From Steinernema hermaphroditum (lineage: Eukaryota; Nematoda; Chromadorea; Rhabditida; Steinernematidae), in assembly GCA_030435675.1 (NCBI GenBank), contig CM059621.1:930001-994000 (forward strand): 64,000 bases of DNA, in the 5' to 3' direction. Shown here one piece after another: positions 1-10,861 of the stretch. How positions within the stretch are numbered: the first letter of the stretch is position 1; each line of letters opens with the position of its first letter. Under the pieces are notes generated by a model, which worked only from the letters and a program-made list of their open reading frames with translations, did no database searches and was not told where the DNA came from. A program made the translations under genes and the position numbers.

Positions 1-603
1 GGTCTTCTGCGGCGACGACTGTGACAAAAAAGCTAATTCGTTGCTCAAATATGATCGGCGGAGCGCGCGCCTTCTTAGTCGCTCTGAGTAGCGTTTTGGG
101 ATTAGGAGAGTTGTTTGCTGAGGGGGTTAAGAAAAGGTTGCGAAGAACAGGAAGCTTTAGTCGGTGTTGACTGTGTTCTTGGAGACTGAATTCGGCTAGA
201 TGGAGACAATCTCAATACAGTGGGAGCACGGGGATGGGTAGAAGTGTTTTGCTGGTTAGTGATGTCGGCGAATTGAGCATCTACGCCACAAAATAGCATG
301 TAGATGCCGGCCTCAGACCGTATTTTGTATGCTGCCTGAAAATGATCGCTCCTCGATCGGCATTCCGGCGACTCCCGCGCACATGGAAAAACACGCATAC
401 ACACAGATTGTATAGAGGGTTATGATATGCAGAATGACCCAAAGAAAAGAAGTGCATCTAAACAGGTCATGGGCAGCACAAGGATGGTAATGATCTATAG
501 CTACATAAGGAAGATTCTGGATATGAATAAGTAAAAACGGCCTATCCACGGATGTCCAAGACGATGGTGCCTCCGAGATCACCCTTATCCATATCCGTGT
601 CTA

Positions 604-783
604 CAGGGTGGTCCAAAAAAGGACCTTCAGATTCTCGAAAGTTTAGAAAGCCATTCAGAAATTCAGACTCGCGTTACCGGTTGCTTTTCGCCGTTTTTGC
701 TTTTTTTCGTTATCCGATCGGTCTCACGGATGCTCCGAAATGATTCCAGACCCCTGTCTAAATGCCTTTTTCGGGCCATCCTA
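604..783. mobile_element. Small TA-flanked MITE (Tc1/mariner type), copy 1
   Basis: A non-coding element of about 180 bp. The left end reads TA|CAGGGTGGTCCAAAAAAGG. The right end, read on the other strand, is TA|TAGGATGGCCCGAAAAAGG. The ends are therefore imperfect inverted repeats flanked by TA, the target-site duplication of Tc1/mariner transposases. A second copy with matching ends and related interior lies at 33744-33929, and a lone end at about 4701. It has no coding capacity and would depend on a transposase elsewhere. Confidence 0.6.
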
Positions 784-2415
784 TACATAAAGCTGTGGAA
801 GATATGAAATGATGCGATGTATAAAAAGGCTTCCTTGTGGGACGATCACAATAACAACCCCACGGAAAGGCCCATCTGCAAGATCACACTGCTGCAGGCT
901 TCTGCAAAACGTCACTAAGCACAGCTGCAATTAACTAGCAGAATAATAGCACCGCCAAGAAATAGGGTTGCTTTCCGTTCGTGGCTTTTTTGGTCTCCGC
1001 GATCCAAAACAAGTCCTTCATTAGGCTTCCTATAAACAACTGACATTTCCGAGAAATGACAATTTTTCTGGCAGATCAACAAAAACAATTTCGAGTACGG
1101 TAGCCTGGCCAAATGATAGTGCACCTTGAGAAATACGGATCGAATGAATAGCAGATATCTGGCTTCTGTTTCTTCAGCAATATATCTCGCAGAGATAGCA
1201 AGAAGCGCCGGCCTTTTTAGACTTCTGGAATTGAAGTCTAGGTCGATAAACGACGCTGATATGGTCTACTTTACCATACGATCCAGTTCCTCAAATATTT
1301 TTTCATTAATTAAGAATTGGACCAATTGGTCCGGTGTGCACCTGTTCGCAGAATCGCTTCTGACACGATAACACTTTTTCCGTAAACAATAGTTAAGTTG
1401 AGGGAAATTATCTGGAACGCGGACGTCGTTCTTCCATATCTTATAGTTTTTAGACATTCACTACCATATTCTCGAGCGGTTACCTGTAGAAATACCATTT
1501 CTCGTGTCTCAGTTGACTGAGTGCCGGAAGTGATGGTAAAAAAAAAAAAAAAAAAATGTCAAGAATCCATAGTCTAGAAAGTGATTCTTCTTCATTTTTT
1601 TCTAGACTCCTGTCATCTGCTTCTTTAACCTCTGAGCCAAAAGCGCCATCAAAAATATTGCTATCGCAAAAACGAAAACATAAAAAGCGCAGCAATCGGC
1701 TTAGCGCGCCGATTATAATTTCGAGAGGGAGAGTCGAGGCCGATCGGAAACCTGATGCGGCGGCGCCTTCCTCAATTGCCCTCGATGAGTTAATGTTTCC
1801 AGGCACATCAAATCACATCATCGTCGTCGTGGCCGACGACGACGTCGTTCTTCGGCGGCGCGAAATCGTTAACCTGCGCTTTTTGACGACTCTCCATGGG
1901 GCCCAAGGCCACTGGCGCGCGAGCCTCTGATCGCATTAACACATTTCTGATGAGGGCGACAGGGGTGAAACCGTTCCGCCCGTCATATCCATGCAATCGA
2001 GTCGAGTCGTTCTCATTTGCTTTTAACTGTCTTCGCTGGAATGTCACGTAGATGTGTGAGGAGATTAGTGAGGGATTTGCTTGATATCGCCGAGATTTAT
2101 TGGACTGTTTACGTATCTTGGTAATATTCTGTTTTTCGCTGTGGTCAGTAGCTTCCTTCAGCTCTATGTCTGTATTACGAAACAAATGTGGATGTAGTTC
2201 ACTTACAACTTTTCAAATGTAGTGTTGATGTAAAATCACAATATTATTAACAGTCGTGTAAAATTAATATAAGTGAAGGATTATTAGACATATCTGCTGT
2301 TCTGCAAAAGTTAGGCAACGATTGACAAGATGACCCATTATTTAAAATGGCTCATCGATGTTTAAAAGCGTTTCTTCGGCCCTTACCATTTCAGGGGTCC
2401 AATTTTAAATAGCCT

Positions 2416-2450
2416 TGGCCTCTGGGTGGATTCGAACCCTTGACCCCAAA
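2416..2450 (-). repeat. Lone tRNA-like arm of the foldback repeat family
   Basis: On the minus strand this reads as a B-box-like segment (GGGTTCGAATCCACCC) followed by a sequence resembling the arms of the foldback elements at 14455 and 50115. No partner arm was found nearby, so it is either a truncated copy or an independent tRNA-derived fragment. Confidence 0.4.
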
Positions 2451-3786
2451 TCTGATAGTCACTGACAAAGTTGGCGGGTTTGGCTTTTCAGGTCGGGTTT
2501 GGGTGTTGGTTTCAGGTTCGGGTTCAATTCTGGTCACTACCAGGTAGGTATTCGCGAAGGCATTGTCGCAAAGTATAGACATAAGACCAAGAATTGAGAT
2601 ACTTTTTGAAAAGTGATAAGGTAAACAACTGTTCTTTCTTTTCATTTATCACTAACCAATTGTTTGATCCACAGCTGGAATACCATGGAATATTGGTAAA
2701 TATCGGAAGCTGAGCAGGCTTCGCCAGCATTCATAGTATAGATCTAATGATCTACCTGTTGATCACCAAATACTGAGGTTTTGATATAAAAGATCGAGAG
2801 AAAGCTGGCCCAGCTGGCTTAAAGCTATTCGATCGATTTCCCCTTGATTTCTGATTTTCATAAGCATCTTTTTGTGCCAGAAAGAAGAATGGTTATTTGT
2901 CTACAGCATGCTCTGTAGGGGACCTTATTTAGTGTAAGTATTTCTGCTTATTTCACCAGGCGATGCGTGTGGCATCCGAATTCTCCTTCTGACAGTAGAA
3001 GATTTAAATAATTCACTATTACAGTTATATCTTGCAAATCATCTGTGTGCAGTACTGAAGGGAGTGATGACTAGAGCACAGGACACTTCGTTTCTACACA
3101 AATCACAAACCCGTCGAATACCCAAACATTCAGTTGTTTAGTTTTCCATTTTTTTTGCAAAATACGCAAGATAAACACTAGGTTCGGGAACCAGCTCTGA
3201 ACCGGAAGCCCCTTGGGTCCTTCCTTCAAATCCATCCTCTTCCTCCCCAATTACAGATTTGACCTTCTGCTCATCGAAGCGGCACTGATCACAGCATCTC
3301 CACCCGCCGCATAAACAAACAGCTCGCGCAAAACAGACGCATTCTAGGAGATCACATCAGATAACATTCCCTAATGACGGTAACGCAATGTAACCGGTTT
3401 ACGACACTGTCCCCCCTGAGTCATTCGGGCGCCACGCTAATTTGGACGTGCTGTAAGAGTCGCGGATACGCTGCTTTCTGCGAGGAATTTTTATGGCGTC
3501 GGCAACGCCCGTCCGCTCGAGGACGACCACCCTCCAGCCTCGAAAGTGTCATGTTTGGCGTGGTTCAGGTGTCATTTGGAGAGTTTTTATTGCTCGGCGG
3601 CTTGTGAGGAAGCGACTGTAAATCACTGTGCGCTTCTTTTGGTTGTAATTCTGTGTGTGACCGTCGCGCAAATTCTCGACTTTCCAAAAAGTGCGCTTGA
3701 CGGAAGGCCGCTCTTCTTTTCTTGGTTCTGTCCTTTAGGCTCTAGGAATTTGCGAAGCTGAGGTAGTGGTGTACTATGTATAGCGA

Positions 3787-4560
3787 TGTATCCGGATCAA
3801 AAGTGACACGAACCGTCTTCGGTCAGAAGGTCCGGGGTAAGGATGCGCCTCGAGGGAAAACTTTTTTGTGTACTTTTTCCGCATGTTCTTTTATGCGTTC
3901 AAATTTTTCTTATATTTCAGGATATTATGGAAAGAAAATACGTAAAGAAAAAAGTTTTGCCTTCGGGCGGATCCGAACCCCGGACCTTCCGACTGATATC
4001 GGCTTCTTACCAGGGGAATAGCGGCGTCCAGGTCTGAGATAGAAGGTTCGGGGTTCGGACCCGCCCGCTGGCAAAACTTTTTTTGCGTTTTAGAATGATA
4101 CAGTGAAATGCATTCCATTCATTTTGTCAACAAAATGCGTAGAGAAAAAAATTTTGCCTTCGGGCGGATCCGAACCCCGGACCTTCTGACTGATACCAGG
4201 TTCACACCGGGTGTATCCTTATCGTGCACATTGATCACAGTTGATCACTGCTCATCCCTGAATTAAGATATTATAGGCATCATCGGCGGAATATGTTTAG
4301 ACTAGGAATGGACCGTGTTCGAAACTGGCATCATCCAAAAGGTCCTAGGTTCGGAGCCGCCCGGGGGCCAAAGTTTTTTCTTTTGGCATTTACTTGACAC
4401 CACATTCTGCAATATATTTCATTGTTTAATTCAAGATATCAAAAATTTATAACAAATAAAAGAACATGCACAAGGGACACAAAAAAAAGTTTTGCCCCGG
4501 GCGGATCCGAACCCCGGATCTTCCGCCTCATTCCGGTTCGTTCCGTTTGAGAACCTGATG
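3787..4560. repeat. Decayed cluster of foldback elements with tRNA-like arms
   Basis: Five diverged arms alternate in orientation: near 3825 (+), 3955-4000 (-), 4045-4080 (+), 4150-4195 (-), 4340-4375 (+) and 4490-4545 (-), the first being partial. Each carries a version of the motif CGGACCTTC...GGATCCGAACCCCGG and the tract CAAAACTTTTTT seen in the intact copies at 14455, 48738 and 50115. The arrangement suggests at least two full elements, one possibly inserted beside or into another, followed by mutation. Peptides predicted across the arms are translations of the tRNA-like sequence and are not genes. Confidence 0.6.
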
Positions 4561-4564
4561 CATT

Positions 4565-4701
4565 CCCATCGTAGAAGCTAGAAATAGTGAGACCGGTGAA
4601 AAAATGAAAAGAGAAGAGAAAACCGACCGCTCTCACGAGCTTTGTTTCCGAATGGGTGTCTTGACTTGACCTCTTTAAAATGAGCTTTTTGAGACACCCT
4701 G
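4565..4701. mobile_element. Truncated TA-flanked MITE end
   Basis: The right side ends GAGACACCCTG|TA, which on the other strand reads TACAGGGTGTCTCAAAAAG, a typical Tc1/mariner-like terminal repeat. The interior (GTGAGACCGGTG and the reversed CTCTCACGAG) resembles the elements at 604 and 33744. I could not find a matching left end, so the copy is probably truncated or replaced by the adjacent foldback cluster. Confidence 0.4.
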
Positions 4702-6699
4702 TAGTTACTAGCGGTTTTCCACACATCCATATTGTTGTTTTAGGCTCTAATCACGCAAACTTTGACCGACGAAATTGAGTCATCTTTTAGCAATTTCTCT
4801 TTTCAAAACCGTTTCTGACTCATCACCTCTTCTTCGCCTTGTTGTCGACCTTTCCGGCCGCTATTTACTTTCGAAGTCCGTTTTTCATCTGCACCACCCT
4901 CGCCGCCACCGCCATCGATTGATTGTTTTGTTAATGCCGCCGGGCAGAAGCTGTCGCCTTTTCGCACCTTTCCCGAAGATGGATCGGTTTGGCGAAACGC
5001 GAATTCGGGGAGAGTCCCCGCAGCACCGCTCTCGACGGCCAAATTAACATTTTGACGAGTTCTGTTGGTTTTGGGATAGGGAGCGGGGGAGAGATGGTTT
5101 TGATGGTGATCGCCGGGCGTGTCTTTTCGATAGATTTCTGAAGAAGATATGTAGTTGATGATGCGCGCATGAATTCCGTGAAGAACGACTGTTTTATGTT
5201 AAGACCTTTCTGGCGGGCTATTGCTGTTGTCTGTGCTTGAAAACGTCAAAGTAAATTAATCCTGATGAGCTCATTAATTGGTAGCGGGGAGCTCCCCAAG
5301 AACTTAAACAATCCACTGAGGTACAGGTAGTAGTGGTGAAGATAGTTTTCTCTATAATCAGTGGCAGATCATTGCCAAAATATACAGTAAATTCTAAGTA
5401 TATAAAATACTCAAAATATCGGGCCATTTCATTGAAAGTCGAATACTTCTCTTTTTATCTGTTTTCTGACATCATGAGCTAAGATTTCCAGTGAACTATC
5501 GTGGAAAACCCACGGCATCTCTTCACCGGTTTTGCACAAAATTTTAAGTTCCTAGGAACATTCCGGCACTGACCAACCCATAAACATTCAAATATTTTCT
5601 ATTGTTATCGGCGTTCATGAAACGGGTCAGATGGAGTTCTGGACGAGCACTATCTTAACAATGAAGAGAAAATTGAAAGATAAAAATAGAGAGCTATTTT
5701 AATGGTCAATACGAAAATAAAAGCTCTTGCCCAGTCCTACCTAGAGTTTATCTTTTTCTCTCATTTTCCCTACGGAGACGAGTAGAACAAGAAACCGGGC
5801 TATGACAATGCAAAAATTCTGATTTGATGGTGCCGTGACCACAGTCATCCTAGATGCTCCAAATCCAATGCAGTTACGAATATTTTCATCTTAGTTTACA
5901 TCTCCCAATTAGATGGAACCGCTTTCGAAAATTTGCACAGGCTGGCGCTGTCCGATTTGAGGAATTTCTCAGAGGATTGTTAGCAGAAAGTAATTAAATT
6001 TCACATTTTATAAGTGTCGATCTCCAGATGGCTCAGCCATTTCGGTTTCGTGTTAACTTCGGCCGGCTCCTTTTGAAGTATCAATATCAAAAATAAACAT
6101 GGATAATGGATGGTCATTCACAATGGGCTGTCCTGACTTGTGGTTTTCATTTAAACCCATATCGATTTTGTTTTGATTTTTATCGGTACTCAGTTCGGCA
6201 ATGTTCGTTTCTTTAACATGCTTTAGTCAATCAGGTAGCCATCCTTTCAGTTTCTAAAGAGTCATTATGAGTGAGGCCTGATTTACGATCTATTGGCCAC
6301 CTGCAACACACGATTTTACGATCCATCACGAAAGCATAATCCCGTCGAAGTGTCGACGAGACGAAAGCCATATTTGAATTGAGTAATCACTGTTTGCTCC
6401 AAACCGTTTTTCGCATCTTTTCCTGCATGACGCTTGTTTACTCAAGCGGCCGATCATGTAGCGCCTCTTGTCGGCGACAGCGATTTCGCTCCGCTCAAGG
6501 CTCTTGAAGAGCGTGCGCGATAGCCACTTCACGACGCTCAGTCAAAAACTGGACCACCGAGCAATTAGCCCGATGTTCGGCGATAAGTTGCCTCCTGTTT
6601 CAGCAAGGTCTCCCCCCGTTTTATTAGTTTAAAACGTCGGTTTTGGCGCGTCCAGCCCACACGCAGCCATCTGGCCCCATAAGGCACAATCGTAACCAG

Positions 6700-6950
6700 C
6701 TGCCATCGTCCTTTTTGCCGCCGCCTTCGGCGTCACTCACTCAGTCAGTGAAACGTTTTGTCGGGTGCGCGTGTGATAATCCTGGAGGGAAAACACGCGC
6801 GGATTAGGGTCATCCCTCGCCAGGTAGTGAGGCGATCGTTTCGCGCACTGGGTCAACCCGTTTCGAGCGGAACGCGTGCGTCATCTTCGAGTCTATTGTT
6901 GCCGAGCCTCGACGGAACGGCGTTGTGCATGTGAGGCGGACACGAACAAA
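6700..6950 (+). promoter_or_regulatory. Probable promoter/5'UTR of a gap-2 alternative first exon
   Basis: A GC-rich stretch with little homopolymer runs directly into the ATG at 6951. It contains palindromic CACTCACTCAGTCAGTG and several CGCGC patches. A very short upstream ATG-TGA pair lies about 25 bp before the start. The evidence is base composition and position only; no initiator or transcription-factor site is proven. Confidence 0.3.
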
Positions 6951-7056
6951 ATGCTGTATTTTTCTAGAAGGGTCAATTATTGCCTCGTGCGCGCCGAAAT
7001 GATGGAGATCATCGATTTTGGGCCGCAGCCGAACTCCCGCTTTTCCAGTTGTAGAG
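6951..7056 (+). CDS. gap-2: Candidate alternative first coding exon of gap-2
   Basis: The ATG opens 35 codons (MLYFSRRVNY... ending SRFSSCR) plus one base, and the exon ends TGTAGAG before a good donor GTGAGT. The leftover base (phase 1) is what the gap-2 exon at 18152 requires, so splicing would give ...SSCRD-NVYDQP in frame. Known: the C. elegans gap-2 locus makes several mRNAs that differ at the 5' end, which supports the reading. Inferred: an isoform with a distinct N terminus driven by its own promoter about 10 kb upstream of the main start. The phase match has a one-in-three chance of being accidental. I see no domain in the 35 residues. Confidence 0.5.
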
Positions 7057-10000
7057 GTGAGTCCAGCAGTTCATAGAATCGATCTGATTCAACAGATTGA
7101 TGCTACCTGTCAGTTGAAAAGTCATTATTAACAGTGTTTAATCATGTAACTGCATTACTCTATGCGTGGAATCCGGTTCCCAATGCCCGGACTATCTCAT
7201 TATCTTTTAAAAGGGAAAGGGACAGGAAAAGGAAGAACAAATGTACGCTTCGTTTATTTAAGCTTCTGAATTGAAAATGAAAGGGAAGTCGAAGACTGTG
7301 AGATACGTATATGTAAATGGTGAAATGTCTACCGATTATGATGCGAACCAAGCAAACATTCCCTTTTCTTAAGACAGGCTCTTTCAAAGTTGACATTCGC
7401 ATCCGCTTAAATCTGTATTGCATCGGAACCATGCCGGAAAATATAAGCGGTTTGCTTATAGAGCATAGAGTAGGCTACATAAAAAGCCGCCCCAAGTGGT
7501 GTATATTACAGTTTTTTCATGCTGGTTCAAACCGCTAGAACCTGAATGGAGCAATACAGCGATTCTGTACGAAGCCTACTAAGCCGTTCGCCTAGGTTTG
7601 CCCAGTTTGGTTCGATGTCGATTTGATTGGTTCGAATGACGACCGTGGTTGAGTATGGGGATCATCGCGCTTGAAAGATTGGTGATAATGTAATGTAACA
7701 TAAGGGTAAGAAATGTGGAAAAAGAAAAGCTTATGTAATGAATAGTTTTAAAAATGCCCTCTAGTGCGTAAGTTTGTACAATTCAAATTTGTTTGATAAC
7801 GAACCTAAACAGGGACAAGATGGAAACTGTTGGGAGAAGCCCCCTTTGGCAGACAGTCCAGACAGTTCCTAAACCCCATATAGAGCATGCATCACTGGAT
7901 CATTGTATGTGCCTCGAGTACATAAAGTATCTTGTCGTATGCTCGTAGTCACAACAGAAACAAGTCTGATTTGCAAGATCTAGTGATTTTTAGTGATTTT
8001 CTTTCGTTCTTGAACAGATACGTCCTCAAATCACACCATTTCCATATACGTCTCTTTTACATTTTATCACCTTACTTTTACATGTAATATTCCATCGAGA
8101 TTGCACGTATGGTACCACATAATCAACGAACTCGACCAGGAGTGAATCATATGAAATAAAGAACCCCATGCGAACGAACTCTTCCGTGGTTTGTCCTCCA
8201 AAAACTCCTCTAATTTATGAGTTGAACGCAATGCACTTCTTTGTCCCGCTCCCCATTGCTCAGTTTCCAAACGAGCCTAAGCGATACGCGTTCTTTCTGC
8301 CGAAAGTTAATTGCGCATAAGCGCGCGCCGACCGCTCATATTCCAAAGGTCATTAGGGACGACGACGGCGACTCGAGTGGAGAAGAGAAGAGAACGTGAA
8401 AACGGCACTTCGTGGTTTTTATTGCTGCATCTAAAAGGGGAAGTTGTGAAATAGGGAAAGGCGACCATGAAGAGGACAGTTTGGAAAGAAGCTTGGTCTA
8501 TAAAAGCCAAGCTCACAGTATTAAAGGATTTTTCGGAGAATTACTATTCGAGTCAAGTGGTAATCATTGACCTTAGAGTGGTAGTCCCATTCCCAAAATA
8601 ATTCAAATGGCTTCTTTTTCCACCCATTCAATATGTGTCCATAGAGTGCCGAAATAACAGAAAAAGTAATGCGTTTTTTGAAGTCAGGAGCGGTATGGAA
8701 ACATGATCCTAATGTTCAAAAATGGGTATCCTGAAATGAGGCTTTTCTCATTTCTGTGTGTGTGCAAAAGAGCACTCAAATACTTCTGTCTATTGTGAGT
8801 TTTGAGCCAACCGTTATACTTATTCTATAAAGCAAGCAGGAGTTCAACTTGTAGTTCTCGAACTCCTGCCAGTATTAAACCTGAAATTCGGGCGCCTCTC
8901 GTATAACGTGCCTTTCAGCCGCTCTTTTAGAATGACAGCTTTTTCAGCACTGGCTGAGAATTTCGGGGATCTGGAGCGTTCACCGTTTACATGAGGTTCG
9001 TTTTACATTTTACAGGATAGCGAAAGATAGGGAACCTAATTGTGAACTAGCGATAGACGGGCAGCCCGAAATCCCAGTGGGTATACCTCAGAATAGAAGA
9101 TAAGTGTCCCTCAGACACTGAGGATAACGTCAGGTATACGGTTGATGACCTGAAGCCTAGGGGAGCACCAGCGGGCCCCCGAAAACCGGGACGGGCCTAA
9201 TAAGTAGGGGGAATGAAATTCCTTTATTCTTGTGACTGTTTTTAAATGCATCAAGAACTCGAAAATCCTGTATACCCCTTGGCTTTCTCAGCCTTTTGGA
9301 CCACTGGCGTCCTCGTTCGACATGGAACAGGTTCGTTTTTCCAAAAATTTAATTGCTGCTCGATTTTGATGATATTAATAAGTGGATAAACCTCAGTGAT
9401 CACAGCAATCCTGAATTGGAAATTCTTCGGAATACTGAATCACACAACTTGACATTATCCCCGGATCATCATACAAAAAGCGGCCGTGATGAATTGTAAG
9501 CAATAATGCCAGTGAAATGGCAACCAGTTCCATGTTCGCTGAACCAAAAAACGAGCCACTTAACTCAGCGAGTGTGAAACAGAGTCGATAAAAATCTGGT
9601 TTATTGATATTTATGAGGTTCATCGGAAGTCCGAAACCGGGTGCTGATAGAGATCTCACGACACTATGTATTGTAAACGAAACACACAGCTCCTGCCTTG
9701 CAAAGAAAATCGAAACCTGAGCGGCAAACCTGTTTTTACAGCTATCTAATAGTGTTTTATAGGTCCTTGTAAAATTTTATTGCTTCAAAATACACCTAGT
9801 TGTAACCCGAACCTCTGAATTCCTTTCAACATTGATCGGATTAACGTGTCTAAGAGGATTAAGCGTCTGTGTCATCTAATCCTATGTGTAATCGTCGCTG
9901 AAATTGAATAGGCCAGTTACCCATTATTAAGTAGCTACCGCATCAGGAGTCAGATCAATCTCTGGTGGGATCCCCATAGATGAAGGAGGAATTTCTTGAT

Positions 10001-10635
10001 GAGAATCTTAATCAAACTCAAATAAGAAATCTACTAACCGTATCTTATGGATCAATAAGGAATACCGGAGGCGAAAAAGCATAGATGAAGGACTGTAGCC
10101 TCGATCATATAAAGGAAGTTATCGAAATCCTGTCAGATGTGAACTAATATCGGATCCCCAATGGTTCAAGTTCACTACGAGCTTTGAACCTAAGGGTACA
10201 TATCCGTTGAGAGTTTGGCCAAGATATTGTAGATTGCAGACTAATAGAGCTTGGTCTTTGCTCTATGAACTTGCATTTCGACCTGTATCGCTTGATCAGT
10301 TTATCACCAGAACCAGCTCTCAATCCACTAATCCCCTCTGCAGCGATAGTGCTGATTACTGTACATAATCGCCGGACCAACAAAAGAGCGAATCAATCAA
10401 ATTCTCGCATTTCCCTTTCGATCTCGCCTCCGTCTCCTTCTGCAAACAGAGTCGGGAACGCGTGCACCGCATTCCTCTCCCCCGCCACCGCCGATTCTCC
10501 GCTTTTTTTCGGCGACGTCTCTCGTTGACGGTCGCTGGTTCATCGCCTCCTCCACGGCTCCGCCTCCCCTCGCACCGCGCCGAGTGCGCTCCACGCGCGC
10601 GTGTTTTGAAATGGTCGCCTCCTGACAGCGCATGC
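7057..10635. other. No gene recognised (putative gap-2 intron or upstream DNA)
   Basis: AT-rich sequence with only short open frames, none with splice sites or family resemblance. The 88-codon minus frame at 9393-9659 starts at GTG and has no acceptor or poly(A) support. I see no repeat pair or RNA gene here that I can defend. Confidence 0.5.
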
Positions 10636-10861
10636 ATGGGTTCGTCTCCGTTTTCGGCGCTTCTCGCGCCCTTCGAACTTCTGTTGGCGCTTCTTCTGTA
10701 TTTATGGTCCCTGCTGACAAGACTGTGGCGGTGGACGCGGCGGAAGTGGCGCACCTACCGTTCCAGCTCCTTTTCAACCACTTCGTCGACGGTCTCGACG
10801 CGAACGGTGGTCTTAGTGCGGGTCGACGAGAATTCCGTTCGATGTCCGATTCTACGACAGG
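10636..10861 (+). CDS. gap-2: Candidate gap-2 first exon encoding a membrane anchor
   Basis: The ATG at 10636 opens a frame of 75 codons plus one base. The predicted N terminus starts MGSSPFS, with Gly2 and Ser6 as in myristoylation signals, followed by a hydrophobic run (about residues 9-29, LLAPFELLLALLLYLWSLL) and a basic stretch (RWTRRKWR). The frame reaches a possible donor (GTTGGT at 10862) in phase 1, which would join the exon at 18152 in frame. Against it: the donor is weak, another frame starting at 10632 is also open across the same GC-rich island, and a minus-strand frame is open too. If real, it would tether the RasGAP to membrane. Treat as a hypothesis. Confidence 0.3.

Larger units (their letters stand above)
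1..6699. other. Region without a recognised gene, 5' of the gap-2 locus
   Basis: I see no supportable protein gene here. Open frames at 1556-1930 (+) and 1808-2185 (-) overlap on opposite strands in a GC-rich patch and show no family resemblance. There is a 19-bp poly-A run at 1538-1556. The stretch also holds a small MITE (604-783), a lone tRNA-like arm near 2424, and the decayed foldback-repeat cluster at 3.8-4.7 kb, all listed separately. GC-rich patches near 3.4-3.7 and 4.85-5.05 kb could be regulatory. Confidence 0.6.

Noticed and set aside
1556..2185. Overlapping open frames of 124 and 125 codons on opposite strands
   Set aside because: Both lie in the same GC-rich patch with no splice sites, poly(A) signal or family resemblance; at most one could be real and neither is supported.
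9393..9659. 88-codon minus-strand frame with a hydrophobic middle
   Set aside because: Starts at GTG, has no acceptor nearby and no poly(A) signal; codon use matches the AT-rich background.
10356..10777. Arginine-rich minus-strand frames
   Set aside because: Low-complexity translations of a GC-rich island; the opposite strand is equally open.
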